64,000 nucleotides of DNA from CANLBN01 sp965230205. GTDB taxonomy: Bacteria > Pseudomonadota > Gammaproteobacteria > Pseudomonadales > Cellvibrionaceae. The translations under genes and the position numbers were made by a program. Positions 7,572 through 15,965 of this stretch are shown piece by piece (the first letter of the stretch is position 1; each line of letters begins with the position of its first letter). Location: the NCBI GenBank assembly GCA_965230205.1, contig OZ245996.1, positions 1 through 64,000 of the forward strand, given 5' to 3'. The notes under the pieces were generated by a model. The model was not told the DNA's origin. It saw nothing but the letters and a program-made list of their open reading frames with translations, and made no database searches.

Positions 7572-8419
7572 TTTAATAAATCTTTAATTACGGCCGCTAC
7601 TTCTTCAGCATTACCTTGTATTTCCATATCACCTAGCTGTATTTCTTTAACTGTTTTGGAAGTGTGGTATGTCTTTTTGACACCATCAATCTTCAAAGAT
7701 ATATTTCCACCACCTTCACTACTATAGTCAACTAAACCTTGAAGAGTCCTATTACTTTCTTCTAGATGCAACGGAGCCTCAGGATCTGACTCAATTTTTA
7801 ATTTATTCCTTGTTGAATTTGTAGCTTTTGCAAAATCTTTTAAGTCATCAGATAAAGAGCCAGAAATATTCGCCATATTTGGCGTAATAATTTCAAATTC
7901 TACAGATTTAACCTTCCCTTCATATTCATGCAATAACGACCAAAAATATTTTTTCTCAAACAGAGGTTCATGTATTGCTCTTAAGTGATGCTGAATCAAT
8001 TGAGCTGATAGAGCACTTAATATCATTTTAACAACGACTTCACAGGATGAGAAAGCAGTAGACCTTCTTTGCACCGCGATATATTGTTTATCAGGTAAGT
8101 TCCACAATGCGACGAGTATTGAGGGCCAATTATCAATGACCTCATCACGAAAATCTTTAGTCTCTCTATGAATTGACCTATTATGTGCAATACGAAATAG
8201 AAAGAAATCATCTTTTTGATATAGTTTTTTAGTTATAGTGTCATGGCGCTTGTCAGAAAAGTTCTTTGTATCTCCTATAGCCCCTGAGAAAAACTCATTT
8301 TTTCTAGACACAAGTTCATCAACTGATCCCACCCCAGTCAATAAATTACCCTGAAGATATCTATCAATAGGTAAAAGCTGATATCTAAACAACTCAAAGG
8401 AAGTCGATTTATTGCTCAT
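7568..8419 (-). CDS. Soluble hypothetical protein, RexA-like in size and gene order (cassette gene)
   Basis: A 283-residue soluble protein, no signal or membrane segment. The N-terminal half is rich in aromatic and basic residues with FFLFRIAHNRSIHRET and a following segment on strand-forming patterns (DKQYIAVQRRSTAFSS); a middle region GKVKSVEFEIITPN and a C-terminal part with GGGNISLKIDG complete it. I recognise no named family with certainty. Its stop overlaps the start of a four-helix membrane protein by four bases and AAGGAAA gives a strong ribosome site just inside the cassette boundary. The paired sizes and order match RexA-RexB type exclusion systems; a role as sensor for a membrane effector is inferred, not shown. 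Confidence 0.6.
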   Translation of the reverse strand: MSNKSTSFELFRYQLLPIDRYLQGNLLTGVGSVDELVSRKNEFFSGAIGDTKNFSDKRHDTITKKLYQKDDFFLFRIAHNRSIHRETKDFRDEVIDNWPSILVALWNLPDKQYIAVQRRSTAFSSCEVVVKMILSALSAQLIQHHLRAIHEPLFEKKYFWSLLHEYEGKVKSVEFEIITPNMANISGSLSDDLKDFAKATNSTRNKLKIESDPEAPLHLEESNRTLQGLVDYSSEGGGNISLKIDGVKKTYHTSKTVKEIQLGDMEIQGNAEEVAAVIKDLLK

Positions 8420-8432
8420 ATATTTCCTTGAT

Positions 8433-8508
8433 GGTTAACGCCCACATAAACGGCGCAGCTTTGCTACGTCCGGCGCCGGAGGCGCGTAGTTTATTGACTT
8501 GTTATGTG
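8433..8508 (-). repeat. attC site
   Basis: Minus strand: CACATAACAAGTCAATAAAC at one end and GTTTATGTGGGCGTTAACC at the other form the outer arms, with a GC-rich inner hairpin (GCGCCTCCGGCGCC). Length 76 bases. AATAAAC pairs with GTTTATG. This is one of the two clearest attC sites in the window, and it contains the stop codon of the 216-residue gene. Confidence 0.85.
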
Positions 8509-9152
8509 AGATCCCTTACAGCAAATGGTTCTAGGACAGAATAAATATTGGAAAGCCAGTCTGGCAATAAAGATAAAAAAGACTTTTTTAATCCTTCTTT
8601 TATCCCATCCATCACTCTTGAGTTACTTACCCCATCAATATCTTTTCCTTTTTTAAATTGTCTAACAATGATTTGAACTATTTCTTCCGGAGTATAATTT
8701 TCATTTTGCTGAGCCAATTTTGACAGTTTGATATCTATTGCCTTCTCCGCGTCAATATAAAAATTACCCTTCCTTATACGGTAAGGCACTACTAACATGT
8801 CGGTACCGCCGGAATATTGCCAGTTATCATTAGTTATTTGTTCAAATTTTTCTTGTACATATGAAAAGTGTCGAGGAGAAAAATACCAGTCTTTTTCATC
8901 TCCGAATAAATCACTTGCAGATTTTTGGCTATAAGCTCCAATCTCTCGATCACAAAAACCTACAAAGTAAAAATGCACTTTTTCTCCGGTAAGCTCATGA
9001 AGATAATTTAAACTAGGGGCAATAACTTCCTTACATATCTTTTCTTCGGGTCTTGTGAATAAAACCACACCTAAACGCCACACATTAGTCCACTTTGCGT
9101 GTTTAGCTTCATAGTCAGCAATTCGCAACGAATAATCATCGAAAGTTATCAT
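8502..9152 (-). CDS. Hypothetical soluble protein (cassette gene)
   Basis: A 216-residue protein without signal peptide or clear membrane helix. It starts with MITFDDYSLRIADYEAKHAKWTNVWRLGVVLF, carries a central FYFVGFCDREIGAY segment and ends in a hydrophobic stretch KKSFLSLLPDWLSNIYSVLEPFAVRDL that could be an amphipathic membrane-contacting helix. I do not recognise the family. It is the only gene between two well-formed attC sites, and its start follows AAGGTAG just inside the cassette edge. Defence or stress roles are common for such cassettes but nothing here proves one. Confidence 0.6.
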   Translation of the reverse strand: MITFDDYSLRIADYEAKHAKWTNVWRLGVVLFTRPEEKICKEVIAPSLNYLHELTGEKVHFYFVGFCDREIGAYSQKSASDLFGDEKDWYFSPRHFSYVQEKFEQITNDNWQYSGGTDMLVVPYRIRKGNFYIDAEKAIDIKLSKLAQQNENYTPEEIVQIIVRQFKKGKDIDGVSNSRVMDGIKEGLKKSFLSLLPDWLSNIYSVLEPFAVRDLT

Positions 9153-9172
9153 AGTTTTATACTACCTTATTT

Positions 9173-9230
9173 ACACAACGCCAAAATCAGCCGCGTGTTT
9201 TTTGCATCGGCTGAACTTTCTTGTTAGCAC
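9173..9230 (-). repeat. attC site
   Basis: Minus strand: GTGCTAACAAGAAAG, then a perfect inner stem TCAGCCG/CGGCTGA, then GGCGTTGTGT. Length 58 bases. The left core GTGCTAAC is the exact reverse complement of GTTAGCAC at the head of the cassette (9840-9847), so both ends of the BrnT/BrnA cassette are defined. Confidence 0.85.
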
Positions 9231-9324
9231 TTCGCTCTTCAGCAACCAATTTAGCCCACTGCGTTTTCCCTTTCATTTTAGAAACTTCTTCTAAAGTCAC
9301 TCTTGTCTTTTTTTTATTTTCCAC
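9187..9324 (-). CDS. Tiny BrnA-like open frame overlapping attC
   Basis: A 45-codon frame starting GTG at 9324, with AGAGGA just upstream, overlapping the end of the BrnA-like gene and running through the attC site to a TGA at 9187. Its start, TRVTLEEVSKMKGKTQWAKL, repeats the opening of the BrnA-like protein (KRYTLEEVEQMESRSDQKKF), so it looks like a third, duplicated antitoxin piece. Highly basic. Translation is not proven, but the gene-like start signal and the internal similarity make it worth noting. Confidence 0.5.
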   Translation of the reverse strand: MENKKKTRVTLEEVSKMKGKTQWAKLVAEERSANKKVQPMQKTRG

Positions 9325-9505
9325 TTTTCCTCTCCGATGCTGGCTTCATTTCCTTTAACTCTTTTTCAGTTAAAATTGGGGTGTCAGGATCTGACATACT
9401 TTGCTCAAGAATATCTTTTTCTGTCGTCTCATCAAATTTTTTTTGATCTGATCGACTTTCCATTTGTTCAACCTCTTCCAATGTATACCTTTTAATTTTA
9501 CTCAT
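9314..9505 (-). CDS. brnA: BrnA-type antitoxin, short form
   Basis: A 63-residue acidic protein overlapping the BrnT toxin gene by four bases, in the toxin-first order typical of brnTA. The segment SDPDTPILTEKELKEMKP resembles the N-terminal toxin-binding part of BrnA (in which D-P/D-T-P-x-LTEE is common). Usual BrnA proteins are about 80-100 residues and carry a C-terminal ribbon-helix-helix DNA-binding domain; that domain is missing here. It may neutralise the toxin without repressing the operon, or work together with the small BrnA-like frame that follows. Confidence 0.65.
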   Translation of the reverse strand: MSKIKRYTLEEVEQMESRSDQKKFDETTEKDILEQSMSDPDTPILTEKELKEMKPASERKSGK

Positions 9506-9810
9506 TGCGCTAACCTCGCATGAAAAGTCATAGTTTCATAATCCCTTTTTTCTCGCTTATTAGCCTTCCTGACAGAAATTATACGTATAACCTCTTCACC
9601 CTCTTCGTATGCTCGTTCAGTATAAACAACAAATAACAACCCAAGCTTTGACATACCTATAGTTTGCATTCTTATTTCATCGTACTGTTTCCGGTGATCT
9701 ACCCTCTCTTGCCTTCTTGGGTCTCTCCATATTTTAATAGCATCAACGAAATCGATACTTCTTTCCCTTAAGGTTTTCTCCCTTTTATCTTCATCCCATT
9801 CAAATTGCAT
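9502..9810 (-). CDS. brnT: BrnT-type toxin (RelE-like ribonuclease)
   Basis: A 102-residue protein with all BrnT landmarks: MQFEWDEDKREKTLRERSIDF at the start, RDPRRQERVDHRK, DEIRMQTIGMSKLGLLFVVYTE, and VIRIISVRKANKREKRDYE at the end. BrnT is a RelE-like ribonuclease that blocks translation, held by BrnA. AGGAT precedes ATG 9810. It is the first gene of an integron cassette with matching cassette ends (GTTAGCAC at 9840-9847 and GTGCTAAC at 9223-9230). Toxin-antitoxin cassettes are known to stabilise large cassette arrays, and cassettes with their own promoter are usual for them. Confidence 0.88.
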   Translation of the reverse strand: MQFEWDEDKREKTLRERSIDFVDAIKIWRDPRRQERVDHRKQYDEIRMQTIGMSKLGLLFVVYTERAYEEGEEVIRIISVRKANKREKRDYETMTFHARLAQ

Positions 9811-9839
9811 CTTAACATCCTATGTGTAATTGTAATTAA

Positions 9840-9945
9840 GTGCTAACAGTCTATTAATAGGGCAGCCCGTACACTTATTGTCGCCAAAATCAACACCGCG
9901 AGCTGTTGATTTAACAGTATTTATTAAAAGCGCTTATTAAGTCAA
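9840..9945 (-). repeat. Head of cassette array: attC-like or attI-like site
   Basis: Minus strand: a perfect 9-base stem AAATCAACA/TGTTGATTT followed by TTGGCGACA resembles the inner part of the attC at 9173-9230. Next come GGGCTGCCC and TTAATAGACTGTTAGCAC, where GTTAGCAC is the first cassette boundary. No integrase gene lies upstream; the next genes are unrelated, so the array is a CALIN or its integrase is elsewhere. Confidence 0.55.
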
Positions 9946-9960
9946 CTATTAGTGAGGTGG

Positions 9961-9990
9961 CGCGCCTTATTAATATATTAATGAGGCGAA
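9961..9990. terminator. Hairpin CGCCTTATTAATATATTAATGAGGCG
   Basis: An imperfect inverted repeat, about 12 base pairs, flanking the array head. A closely similar hairpin (GCCTCATAATTATATTAATGAGGC) flanks the head of the second array at about 46859. It could be a terminator of the resident genome or part of an insertion site. Confidence 0.45.
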
Positions 9991-10073
9991 ATATTTAAAA
10001 CGAATAAGAGTAATAAGGCTGGGAATTAAAACAATGTAAACGATATTCATTGCAGTAATATATAAAAAAACAT

Positions 10074-10463
10074 CTAAAAAATATCGAGAAGAAAGGCAAT
10101 TAAACCAAGCAGGCAAACGCCAATAATTAATTTTATAACAGTATTCGATGACGTTTTTTCTGCTTGGGGAAGGACTTTATGCTTATGTCTTTTAGTATTT
10201 TTAGAGGATTCTATTTTTTCCATTTCAGCTAAGGTGATAACCCTCTTGGGAATGTGATCAGGGTTTTTCAGCAGTTGAACGGCATCGTCAAATTGATCAT
10301 CAAACTCTACCCATAGCTCTATGCGTACCGCACCCGATTTAGAGGGCTGAATGAAGTGAGGGTCGATAATAGCTATGTCCGCCATAATACCGGCTGCACG
10401 CAATTGGGCTTTTGCTTTGCTTGCATCACCCGAGTCAACATATTGAGTGACTACTTTCATCAT
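10074..10463 (-). CDS. DUF2007-like protein with C-terminal membrane anchor
   Basis: The first about 70 residues (MMKVVTQYVDSGDASKAKAQLRAAGIMADI) read like the DUF2007/'putative signal transducing protein' fold, an alpha-beta domain related to the PII-like group. A basic linker and one C-terminal membrane helix (VIKLIIGVCLLGLIAFLLDIF) follow. I place the start at the ATG-ATG at 10463; an in-frame ATG at 10475 also exists. Role unknown. It lies just outside the cassette array. Confidence 0.6.
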   Translation of the reverse strand: MMKVVTQYVDSGDASKAKAQLRAAGIMADIAIIDPHFIQPSKSGAVRIELWVEFDDQFDDAVQLLKNPDHIPKRVITLAEMEKIESSKNTKRHKHKVLPQAEKTSSNTVIKLIIGVCLLGLIAFLLDIF

Positions 10464-10730
10464 ATTCACCCACATCTAGTAACAATATAAAAAATTCTTA
10501 CAACTTAGTCTTTATTGTAATCCTCTTTAGCAATAAAAGCGATGCCATGGTTTTTTCTTATTTCTTACTCCTTAGTTATTAATTCTTAGTTCTTGCCTCT
10601 TACTTTCTTATTTCTTGCTTCCTATCCTTATCAGCTGGAGCAATCAACATTGCTTAACTTTTTTTTCACATACGCCAATTCATAATAATCACACAGAATT
10701 TAATTTCCAAAATATCAAAGGTTATAGCAA

Positions 10731-11363
10731 ATGGTTTTAGTTAAACACAATATAGTCATCCGGACCCTACACTGGATTTCGGCCATAGTGATTATATGGG
10801 CATCGCTATCGGGGTTATATGCTGCGCAATTATCCGTCCACGATGAGATGAAACATATCATTTCTTTTATCAATGTTTCTCTAACAACTTTATTTATACC
10901 CTTATTTATCTTTCGATTATCGTATAAATACAGTAACAGCTTACGGAGAGGGAAAGTTCATCAATCAAAAATTATCCAACAAGAAAATAAAATCGCTAGT
11001 ATCGTTCACCATTTAATGTATGTAATCATTTCCATTGTTTTAATCACTGGCGTATTAATGATGCAACATCCTATTAATGTTTTTAATTGGTTTACCATTC
11101 CTCATATTATTCACCAACCAGAGCTACATCATTTTTTCGAACAACTGCATAAATATTCTTGTCAGATACTGGTATTATTTGTTGTATTGCATGTTAGCGC
11201 AGTGATTAAGCACGAGATTTCGGGATTACGCATTCTAAAACGCATGCTCTCAACCATAAATATTAAACTAAAAAGGGAAGAAGACGCCCCACTTAGAGTT
11301 AGGCGACTCAAGCCATCAACATTAATCGTTCTTCCGCTCAACTCTTCAACAACGATGCTATAA
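10731..11363 (+). CDS. Cytochrome b561 family protein
   Basis: A 210-residue inner-membrane protein with four membrane segments and the paired His ligands of bacterial cytochrome b561 (CybB-like) proteins: H14 in RTLHW, HH in IVHHLMY, H in LHKYS and H in VLHVSAVIKH. These proteins bind two b-type hemes and move electrons between quinol and periplasmic acceptors; some protect against superoxide. The C-terminal about 40 residues are a polar tail. It stands upstream of a GAF-LuxR regulator and a periplasmic cytochrome P460, so a shared redox role is possible but not shown. Confidence 0.82.
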   Translation: MVLVKHNIVIRTLHWISAIVIIWASLSGLYAAQLSVHDEMKHIISFINVSLTTLFIPLFIFRLSYKYSNSLRRGKVHQSKIIQQENKIASIVHHLMYVIISIVLITGVLMMQHPINVFNWFTIPHIIHQPELHHFFEQLHKYSCQILVLFVVLHVSAVIKHEISGLRILKRMLSTINIKLKREEDAPLRVRRLKPSTLIVLPLNSSTTML

Positions 11364-11596
11364 ATCTTCACCTAATTTTTATTCCATGGCGGTGGCCTAG
11401 TGATCCTTTCTAAAGTGTCGTACAGTAAGAATAATAGGCTCTGCTGAATATTAGTCATAGACTACGCATTCTCCGTTAAAAATAATTGCATTTTTATAGT
11501 TCATCTTATTTACTGGCACCATTTTTGATATGCAAGTGGCACGCACTACTAGATCTATACATCAAGTAATATAACTTAAAAAGCTTGGGTAAAATT

Positions 11597-12532
11597 ATGA
11601 ATCTAATAAAAAAACCTAAAGTACCAGATAACTTATTAAAAAAATGGCAACACTTTGTCGATTTACTGGCCAAGTTGAGTGGCACGCCTGCATCATTGAT
11701 TACTCAAGTTTGCGACAATCAGATAAGTTTACTAATACATAGTGACAATTCTGAAAACCCTTTCAAACCTCGTGGCTTTAATAAGCTTCACTCCGACCTT
11801 TACTGTAGTCAAGTTATTAAAAAAAAACAGCATTTACTGGTTAAGAATTCTAAAAAGAGCCAACGCTGGAAACATGCTTCCGAGGCGGAAAAAGGCATGA
11901 CTTTTTATTTAGGATACCCTTTGCTTTGGCCTGATTCTGAGCCTTTTGGCACTATTTGTGTAATGGATCTTCAAAGTAATAATTGTGCTATTGAGCATCA
12001 AAGCATAATCGAAGAATTTCAAGAATTAATCAATAATGATCTAATGCTGTTGCTTCAGCAAGAAGACCTACAACAGCAACTGGGACACCTAAGCGCTCTA
12101 GTAGACAGTAAAGATAACGACCTTAAAGAAATAAATACTGCGTTACGAGTTTTACTTCGGCAACAAGAAAATGAACGAAAACACCTACAATTAGATGCTT
12201 ATCAGGAGCTAGGCAATCTTATTGAGCCTTTTCTCACTAGCCTGGAAGCTGAATCTTTGAGCCGGAAGCAAAAAAATAGTTTACAACAGTTACGCCAGTT
12301 ATTTACAACCAATCAACAACAAACACCTCTAAATATCACTTTGTTCAGCCCTAGCGAGCAAAGGGTCATTCGTTATATTCAAACGAACAAGTCTAGCAAA
12401 GAAATTGCTAACCTTATGCATGTAGCCAAAAAAACAATTGATTTTCACCGGCAAAATATTCGCAAAAAACTCAATCTGAATAATTCTTCAGTCAATCTCA
12501 ATACTTATTTGAAAAATCAAAATATATTCTAA
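11597..12532 (+). CDS. GAF-domain LuxR-family transcriptional regulator
   Basis: A 311-residue protein: an N-terminal GAF-like sensor domain (about residues 15-155, with GYPLLWPDSEPFGTICVMD), a coiled coil (about 155-240), and a C-terminal LuxR/GerE helix-turn-helix (FSPSEQRVIRYIQTNKSSKEIANLMHV, then KKTIDFHRQNIRKKLNL). I use ATG 11597, four codons after an in-frame TTG. There is no receiver domain, so it probably senses a ligand or redox state directly. Its neighbours are cytochrome b561 and cytochrome P460 genes on the same strand, both plausible targets. Confidence 0.8.
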   Translation: MNLIKKPKVPDNLLKKWQHFVDLLAKLSGTPASLITQVCDNQISLLIHSDNSENPFKPRGFNKLHSDLYCSQVIKKKQHLLVKNSKKSQRWKHASEAEKGMTFYLGYPLLWPDSEPFGTICVMDLQSNNCAIEHQSIIEEFQELINNDLMLLLQQEDLQQQLGHLSALVDSKDNDLKEINTALRVLLRQQENERKHLQLDAYQELGNLIEPFLTSLEAESLSRKQKNSLQQLRQLFTTNQQQTPLNITLFSPSEQRVIRYIQTNKSSKEIANLMHVAKKTIDFHRQNIRKKLNLNNSSVNLNTYLKNQNIF

Positions 12533-12734
12533 ACACTAACTTTAAATTAGAGAACACAGGCTAAAAGTATCAGCTTGCCTAAAAACGACTAGATATAAGC
12601 GTAAGAGGCCATATTCCTAGTATCGCACTAGTACATTTCCAGTATTTCAACCTTCCAACCATCTACTTATAATTCAGTTCATAAAATAATTAATTTTATA
12701 AATCCTTACAATAATTAAATAAGAGGAAATAATA

Positions 12735-13334
12735 ATGATGAAGAAAAATCTCATGGCTGGTTTAAGTATTATTATGATGAGTACTACAAGCATTTCAGTT
12801 GCGGCTGAAGAGCATTCTGTCCCAGCAAGCTTTACTCCAGATAAACAACTGATATTGCCCTCGGATTATCGGGAATGGATCCACGTCGGCGCTAATGTAT
12901 CACCGAATGAACTGAATAATGGGAAGTCTCCATTTAATGAAATGCGTACTATTTACATGGACCGTAATGCTTTTAAACATTGGAAAAAAACGGGGGAGTT
13001 TCGTGAAGGTACATTATTATTAAAAGAAGTGATGAGCGTTAAGCGCTACAAAGGTATGACTGGATCAGGCTATGAAGCAGGTGATATTGTTGCTGTGGCA
13101 GGCATGCTGAAAGATTCTAAACGTTTCTCTAACGAACCTGGAAACTGGGGCTTTTTTCGCTTTCCAAAATTAAAAAGTAGCCATTTATTTCAAGCCACCA
13201 GCGAACAATTACCAACAGGAAAATGCTCAGCATGCCATGTAGCTGGTGCTCAGGATGATATGGTCTTTACGCAACACTACCCCGTCTTAACAGATTCAAA
13301 AGGCACTGGTATTACAGCCGTACCGGTTAAGTAG
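12735..13334 (+). CDS. Cytochrome P460 family periplasmic protein
   Basis: A 199-residue protein with a signal peptide (cleavage after SVAAE region) and a cytochrome P460 domain: DYREWIHVGANVSPNELNNG at the start and a single heme-binding CSACH near residue 165. Cytochrome P460 enzymes carry a Lys-crosslinked c-type heme and oxidise hydroxylamine; the crosslinking Lys cannot be assigned with certainty here. AAGAGGAAATAAT precedes the start. It follows the GAF-LuxR gene by about 200 bases and probably has its own promoter. The physiological substrate in non-nitrifiers is unknown. Confidence 0.82.
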   Translation: MMKKNLMAGLSIIMMSTTSISVAAEEHSVPASFTPDKQLILPSDYREWIHVGANVSPNELNNGKSPFNEMRTIYMDRNAFKHWKKTGEFREGTLLLKEVMSVKRYKGMTGSGYEAGDIVAVAGMLKDSKRFSNEPGNWGFFRFPKLKSSHLFQATSEQLPTGKCSACHVAGAQDDMVFTQHYPVLTDSKGTGITAVPVK

Positions 13335-13400
13335 TTTTCATTAATAAGCAATGAAGACCTCAATATTCTGGGGCTTTTAAAGGTTTATTTAATATAGTAT

Positions 13401-15965
13401 TTACGATTTGGGCTTTTTATTATCCGGGTCATATAACGGCTTACAACCTACCGCTTCTACTACAATTTTATAGCGCTCATTAAAGTATTCCATGGCGAGC
13501 ACATTTCCCTCTTTTGCGTGCTCGTGGGGTAAATAACCCAAGATAATATTTTTACCCAGTGATGGGCCATATGAAGTACTGGTCGCGTAGGAGCGACGCC
13601 CTTCTGAATCGACGAGGATATCACCGGTATCAGGGTTCACAATCGGCCACTGGCCGACGGGGTAACGAGCGACGCCTTTGGCGTCGATATTCTCCATCAT
13701 GGTCATCGTACATAAGTAAGCGGGCTGATGGTCGCGCTCGCGCTGTTCCAGATAAGCCGCTTTACCATTGAAGTCCGCCTCTTTCACTTTAGGCCGAGAT
13801 AGCCCCGCTTCGTAGAGGTTATATTCACTTAACAGGTCAGCATTTTGTAAACGCAAGCTCTTCTCTAAACGGCGGCTAGTGCCGTAGGTTTCAGCACCAA
13901 CGGGCACTACGCCTTTATCGATAAGCATATCCCATAGGGTAATACCGTAGCTAAAGGGTACGTAGAGTTCCCACCCTTGCTCTCCCACATAGGAGATACG
14001 AAAGGCCCAGATAGGAATACCACTAACACTGATTTCTTTGGTCGTCACGTAAGGGAAATTTTCGTGGCTGAGCTCTTCCGGTTTATCTACGATAGACTCC
14101 AAGGTCTTTCTTGCATCCGGCCCCCAAAGACCTAAGGTTGCAATCTGGTCAGTGCGCTCTTCGATATAAACGGAGTAACCTTTGCTATCGGCCATGCGCT
14201 TCATCCAGACATAATCGCGATAGCCAGTATCACCCCCACACATGACACGGAAGCGATCTTCCATCATGCGTACGATAGTTAAGTCAGAACGTACGCCACC
14301 ATATTCATCGAGGAAGTGGGTATAAACACCTTTGCCCAAGGGCGTTGTGCCACCAACCTTAGCCACGCTTAAATATTCCATTAATGCCTCGGCATCTTTA
14401 CCCGAGACATCAAAGATCGCAAAGTGAGAGACGTTAACCATTCCCACGCTTTCACTCATGGCTAATTGTTCGGCGTTGGCCACACGCCAAAAGTGGCGAT
14501 TGTCCCACTCATTTTCGCGCACAGGTACTTGGTCGGCATATTTTTCGAGTAGATGCTCGTTAGACGCATAGGCTTGTGCCCTCTCCCACCCGGCCGCTTC
14601 CAAAAAGTGGGCACCGAGTTCTTTTTCTCGCGGCCAAAATGGGCTACGGCGAAGATTGCGGCCTCGAGTGTATGGCTCACGCGTATGAATAGGCGGGTTA
14701 TACACTTTAAAAGAGGATTCGTAACAGCGCTCATAAGTATAGTTTTCTGATTTTTGAATGGGATAAAACCGTGCGATATCAATACCAAAAATATCCAGTT
14801 CGGTTTTACCGTGGGTCATCAGTTCAGCAAGAATTTTCCCCATGCCCGGGCCGTCTTTTACCCAAACTGCTTCGCAAATCCAAAGACCACGGGTATCTGG
14901 CGATTCCCCCACTAATGAACCACCATCAGCGGTGACGGACAACAGGCCGTCAAAGGAGTGTTTTTCATCAAAGCCCAGCTCACCCAAAATCGGTGTAAGC
15001 TCCATGGCACGCTCTAATGGTGCCATGATTTGCTCGACATCGAGATCCAGCATCGAAGGCGATAAGCGCGCATCCTCTTGCTCTAAAATATCTCTTGGTC
15101 GCACTAAGCGGGGATTATGTTCTTCATAGTAACCCCATTCGATCTGCCCACCTTCGGCCGTCGTCGGGTCACCTGTGTCGCGCATATAGGCAGAGTTACC
15201 TTGGTCACGAAGCAAAGGAAAACCAATATCTTTACCAGTACCTTCAAATTCATTGTAGGGGCCAAAGAAGGTCAAAGGGTGACATAAGGGCATCATCGGT
15301 AGCTTTTCGCCTGCCATATCAGCAACTAACGGCCCCCAAATACCAGTACAAACAACGACATTCTCAGCTTCTATATAACCCTTGTCCGTTTGCACGCCAC
15401 GGATACGGCCATCTTGAACATCGATACCCGTGGCTGGCGTGTTGGCGAAGGTGGTTAATTTACCGGTAGCCACTGCATCTTCAATAAGGATACCCGTCAC
15501 TGTTTGTGAACGCGGTGAAACTAAACCTGCATCGGGGTCCCACATGGCACCTTGAATTAAGTCTTCTTCGAGCAGTGGAAATTTCTCTTTCGCTTCGCTG
15601 GCACTGATTAAGCTGACATTGGTACCAAATGCCTTACCGGAACCCACCTTACGTTTGAGCTCTTCCATTCGTTCATCGTCACCCACACGAGCGACTTCCA
15701 GGCCGCCGACACGAGTGTAATTACCCATTTTTTCAAAGAATTGACGGCTATAAATCGTGGTATAACAACTCATGTGGTCATGTGACGTCATATAACAAAA
15801 ATCAGATGCATGCGCAGTAGAACCGATATCCGTTGGAATCGCAGACTTATCCAGACCCACAATATCGTCCCAGCCCAACTCTATTAGGTGATGCACAACA
15901 GATGCACCGACAATGCCGCCCTGACCGATGATGACGACTTTTGCTTTCTTTGGAAGTTCAGCCAT
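13401..15965 (-). CDS. Dimethylglycine/sarcosine dehydrogenase-like flavoprotein (DAO-GcvT fusion)
   Basis: An 854-residue protein: an N-terminal FAD-binding amine oxidase domain with VVIIGQGGIVGAS, then GSTAHASDF holding the His that binds FAD covalently in this family, an FAO_M linker, and a C-terminal GcvT/aminomethyltransferase-like tetrahydrofolate domain (about 430-850). Such proteins remove N-methyl groups from dimethylglycine or sarcosine and pass the carbon to folate. ATG 15965 follows GGAGAT at a good distance. It is divergent from a GATase1-AraC regulator of the type that controls glycine betaine breakdown, which supports a role in methylated-amine use. The exact substrate, including other N-methyl or sulfonium compounds, is not settled. 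Confidence 0.85.
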   Translation of the reverse strand: MAELPKKAKVVIIGQGGIVGASVVHHLIELGWDDIVGLDKSAIPTDIGSTAHASDFCYMTSHDHMSCYTTIYSRQFFEKMGNYTRVGGLEVARVGDDERMEELKRKVGSGKAFGTNVSLISASEAKEKFPLLEEDLIQGAMWDPDAGLVSPRSQTVTGILIEDAVATGKLTTFANTPATGIDVQDGRIRGVQTDKGYIEAENVVVCTGIWGPLVADMAGEKLPMMPLCHPLTFFGPYNEFEGTGKDIGFPLLRDQGNSAYMRDTGDPTTAEGGQIEWGYYEEHNPRLVRPRDILEQEDARLSPSMLDLDVEQIMAPLERAMELTPILGELGFDEKHSFDGLLSVTADGGSLVGESPDTRGLWICEAVWVKDGPGMGKILAELMTHGKTELDIFGIDIARFYPIQKSENYTYERCYESSFKVYNPPIHTREPYTRGRNLRRSPFWPREKELGAHFLEAAGWERAQAYASNEHLLEKYADQVPVRENEWDNRHFWRVANAEQLAMSESVGMVNVSHFAIFDVSGKDAEALMEYLSVAKVGGTTPLGKGVYTHFLDEYGGVRSDLTIVRMMEDRFRVMCGGDTGYRDYVWMKRMADSKGYSVYIEERTDQIATLGLWGPDARKTLESIVDKPEELSHENFPYVTTKEISVSGIPIWAFRISYVGEQGWELYVPFSYGITLWDMLIDKGVVPVGAETYGTSRRLEKSLRLQNADLLSEYNLYEAGLSRPKVKEADFNGKAAYLEQRERDHQPAYLCTMTMMENIDAKGVARYPVGQWPIVNPDTGDILVDSEGRRSYATSTSYGPSLGKNIILGYLPHEHAKEGNVLAMEYFNERYKIVVEAVGCKPLYDPDNKKPKS

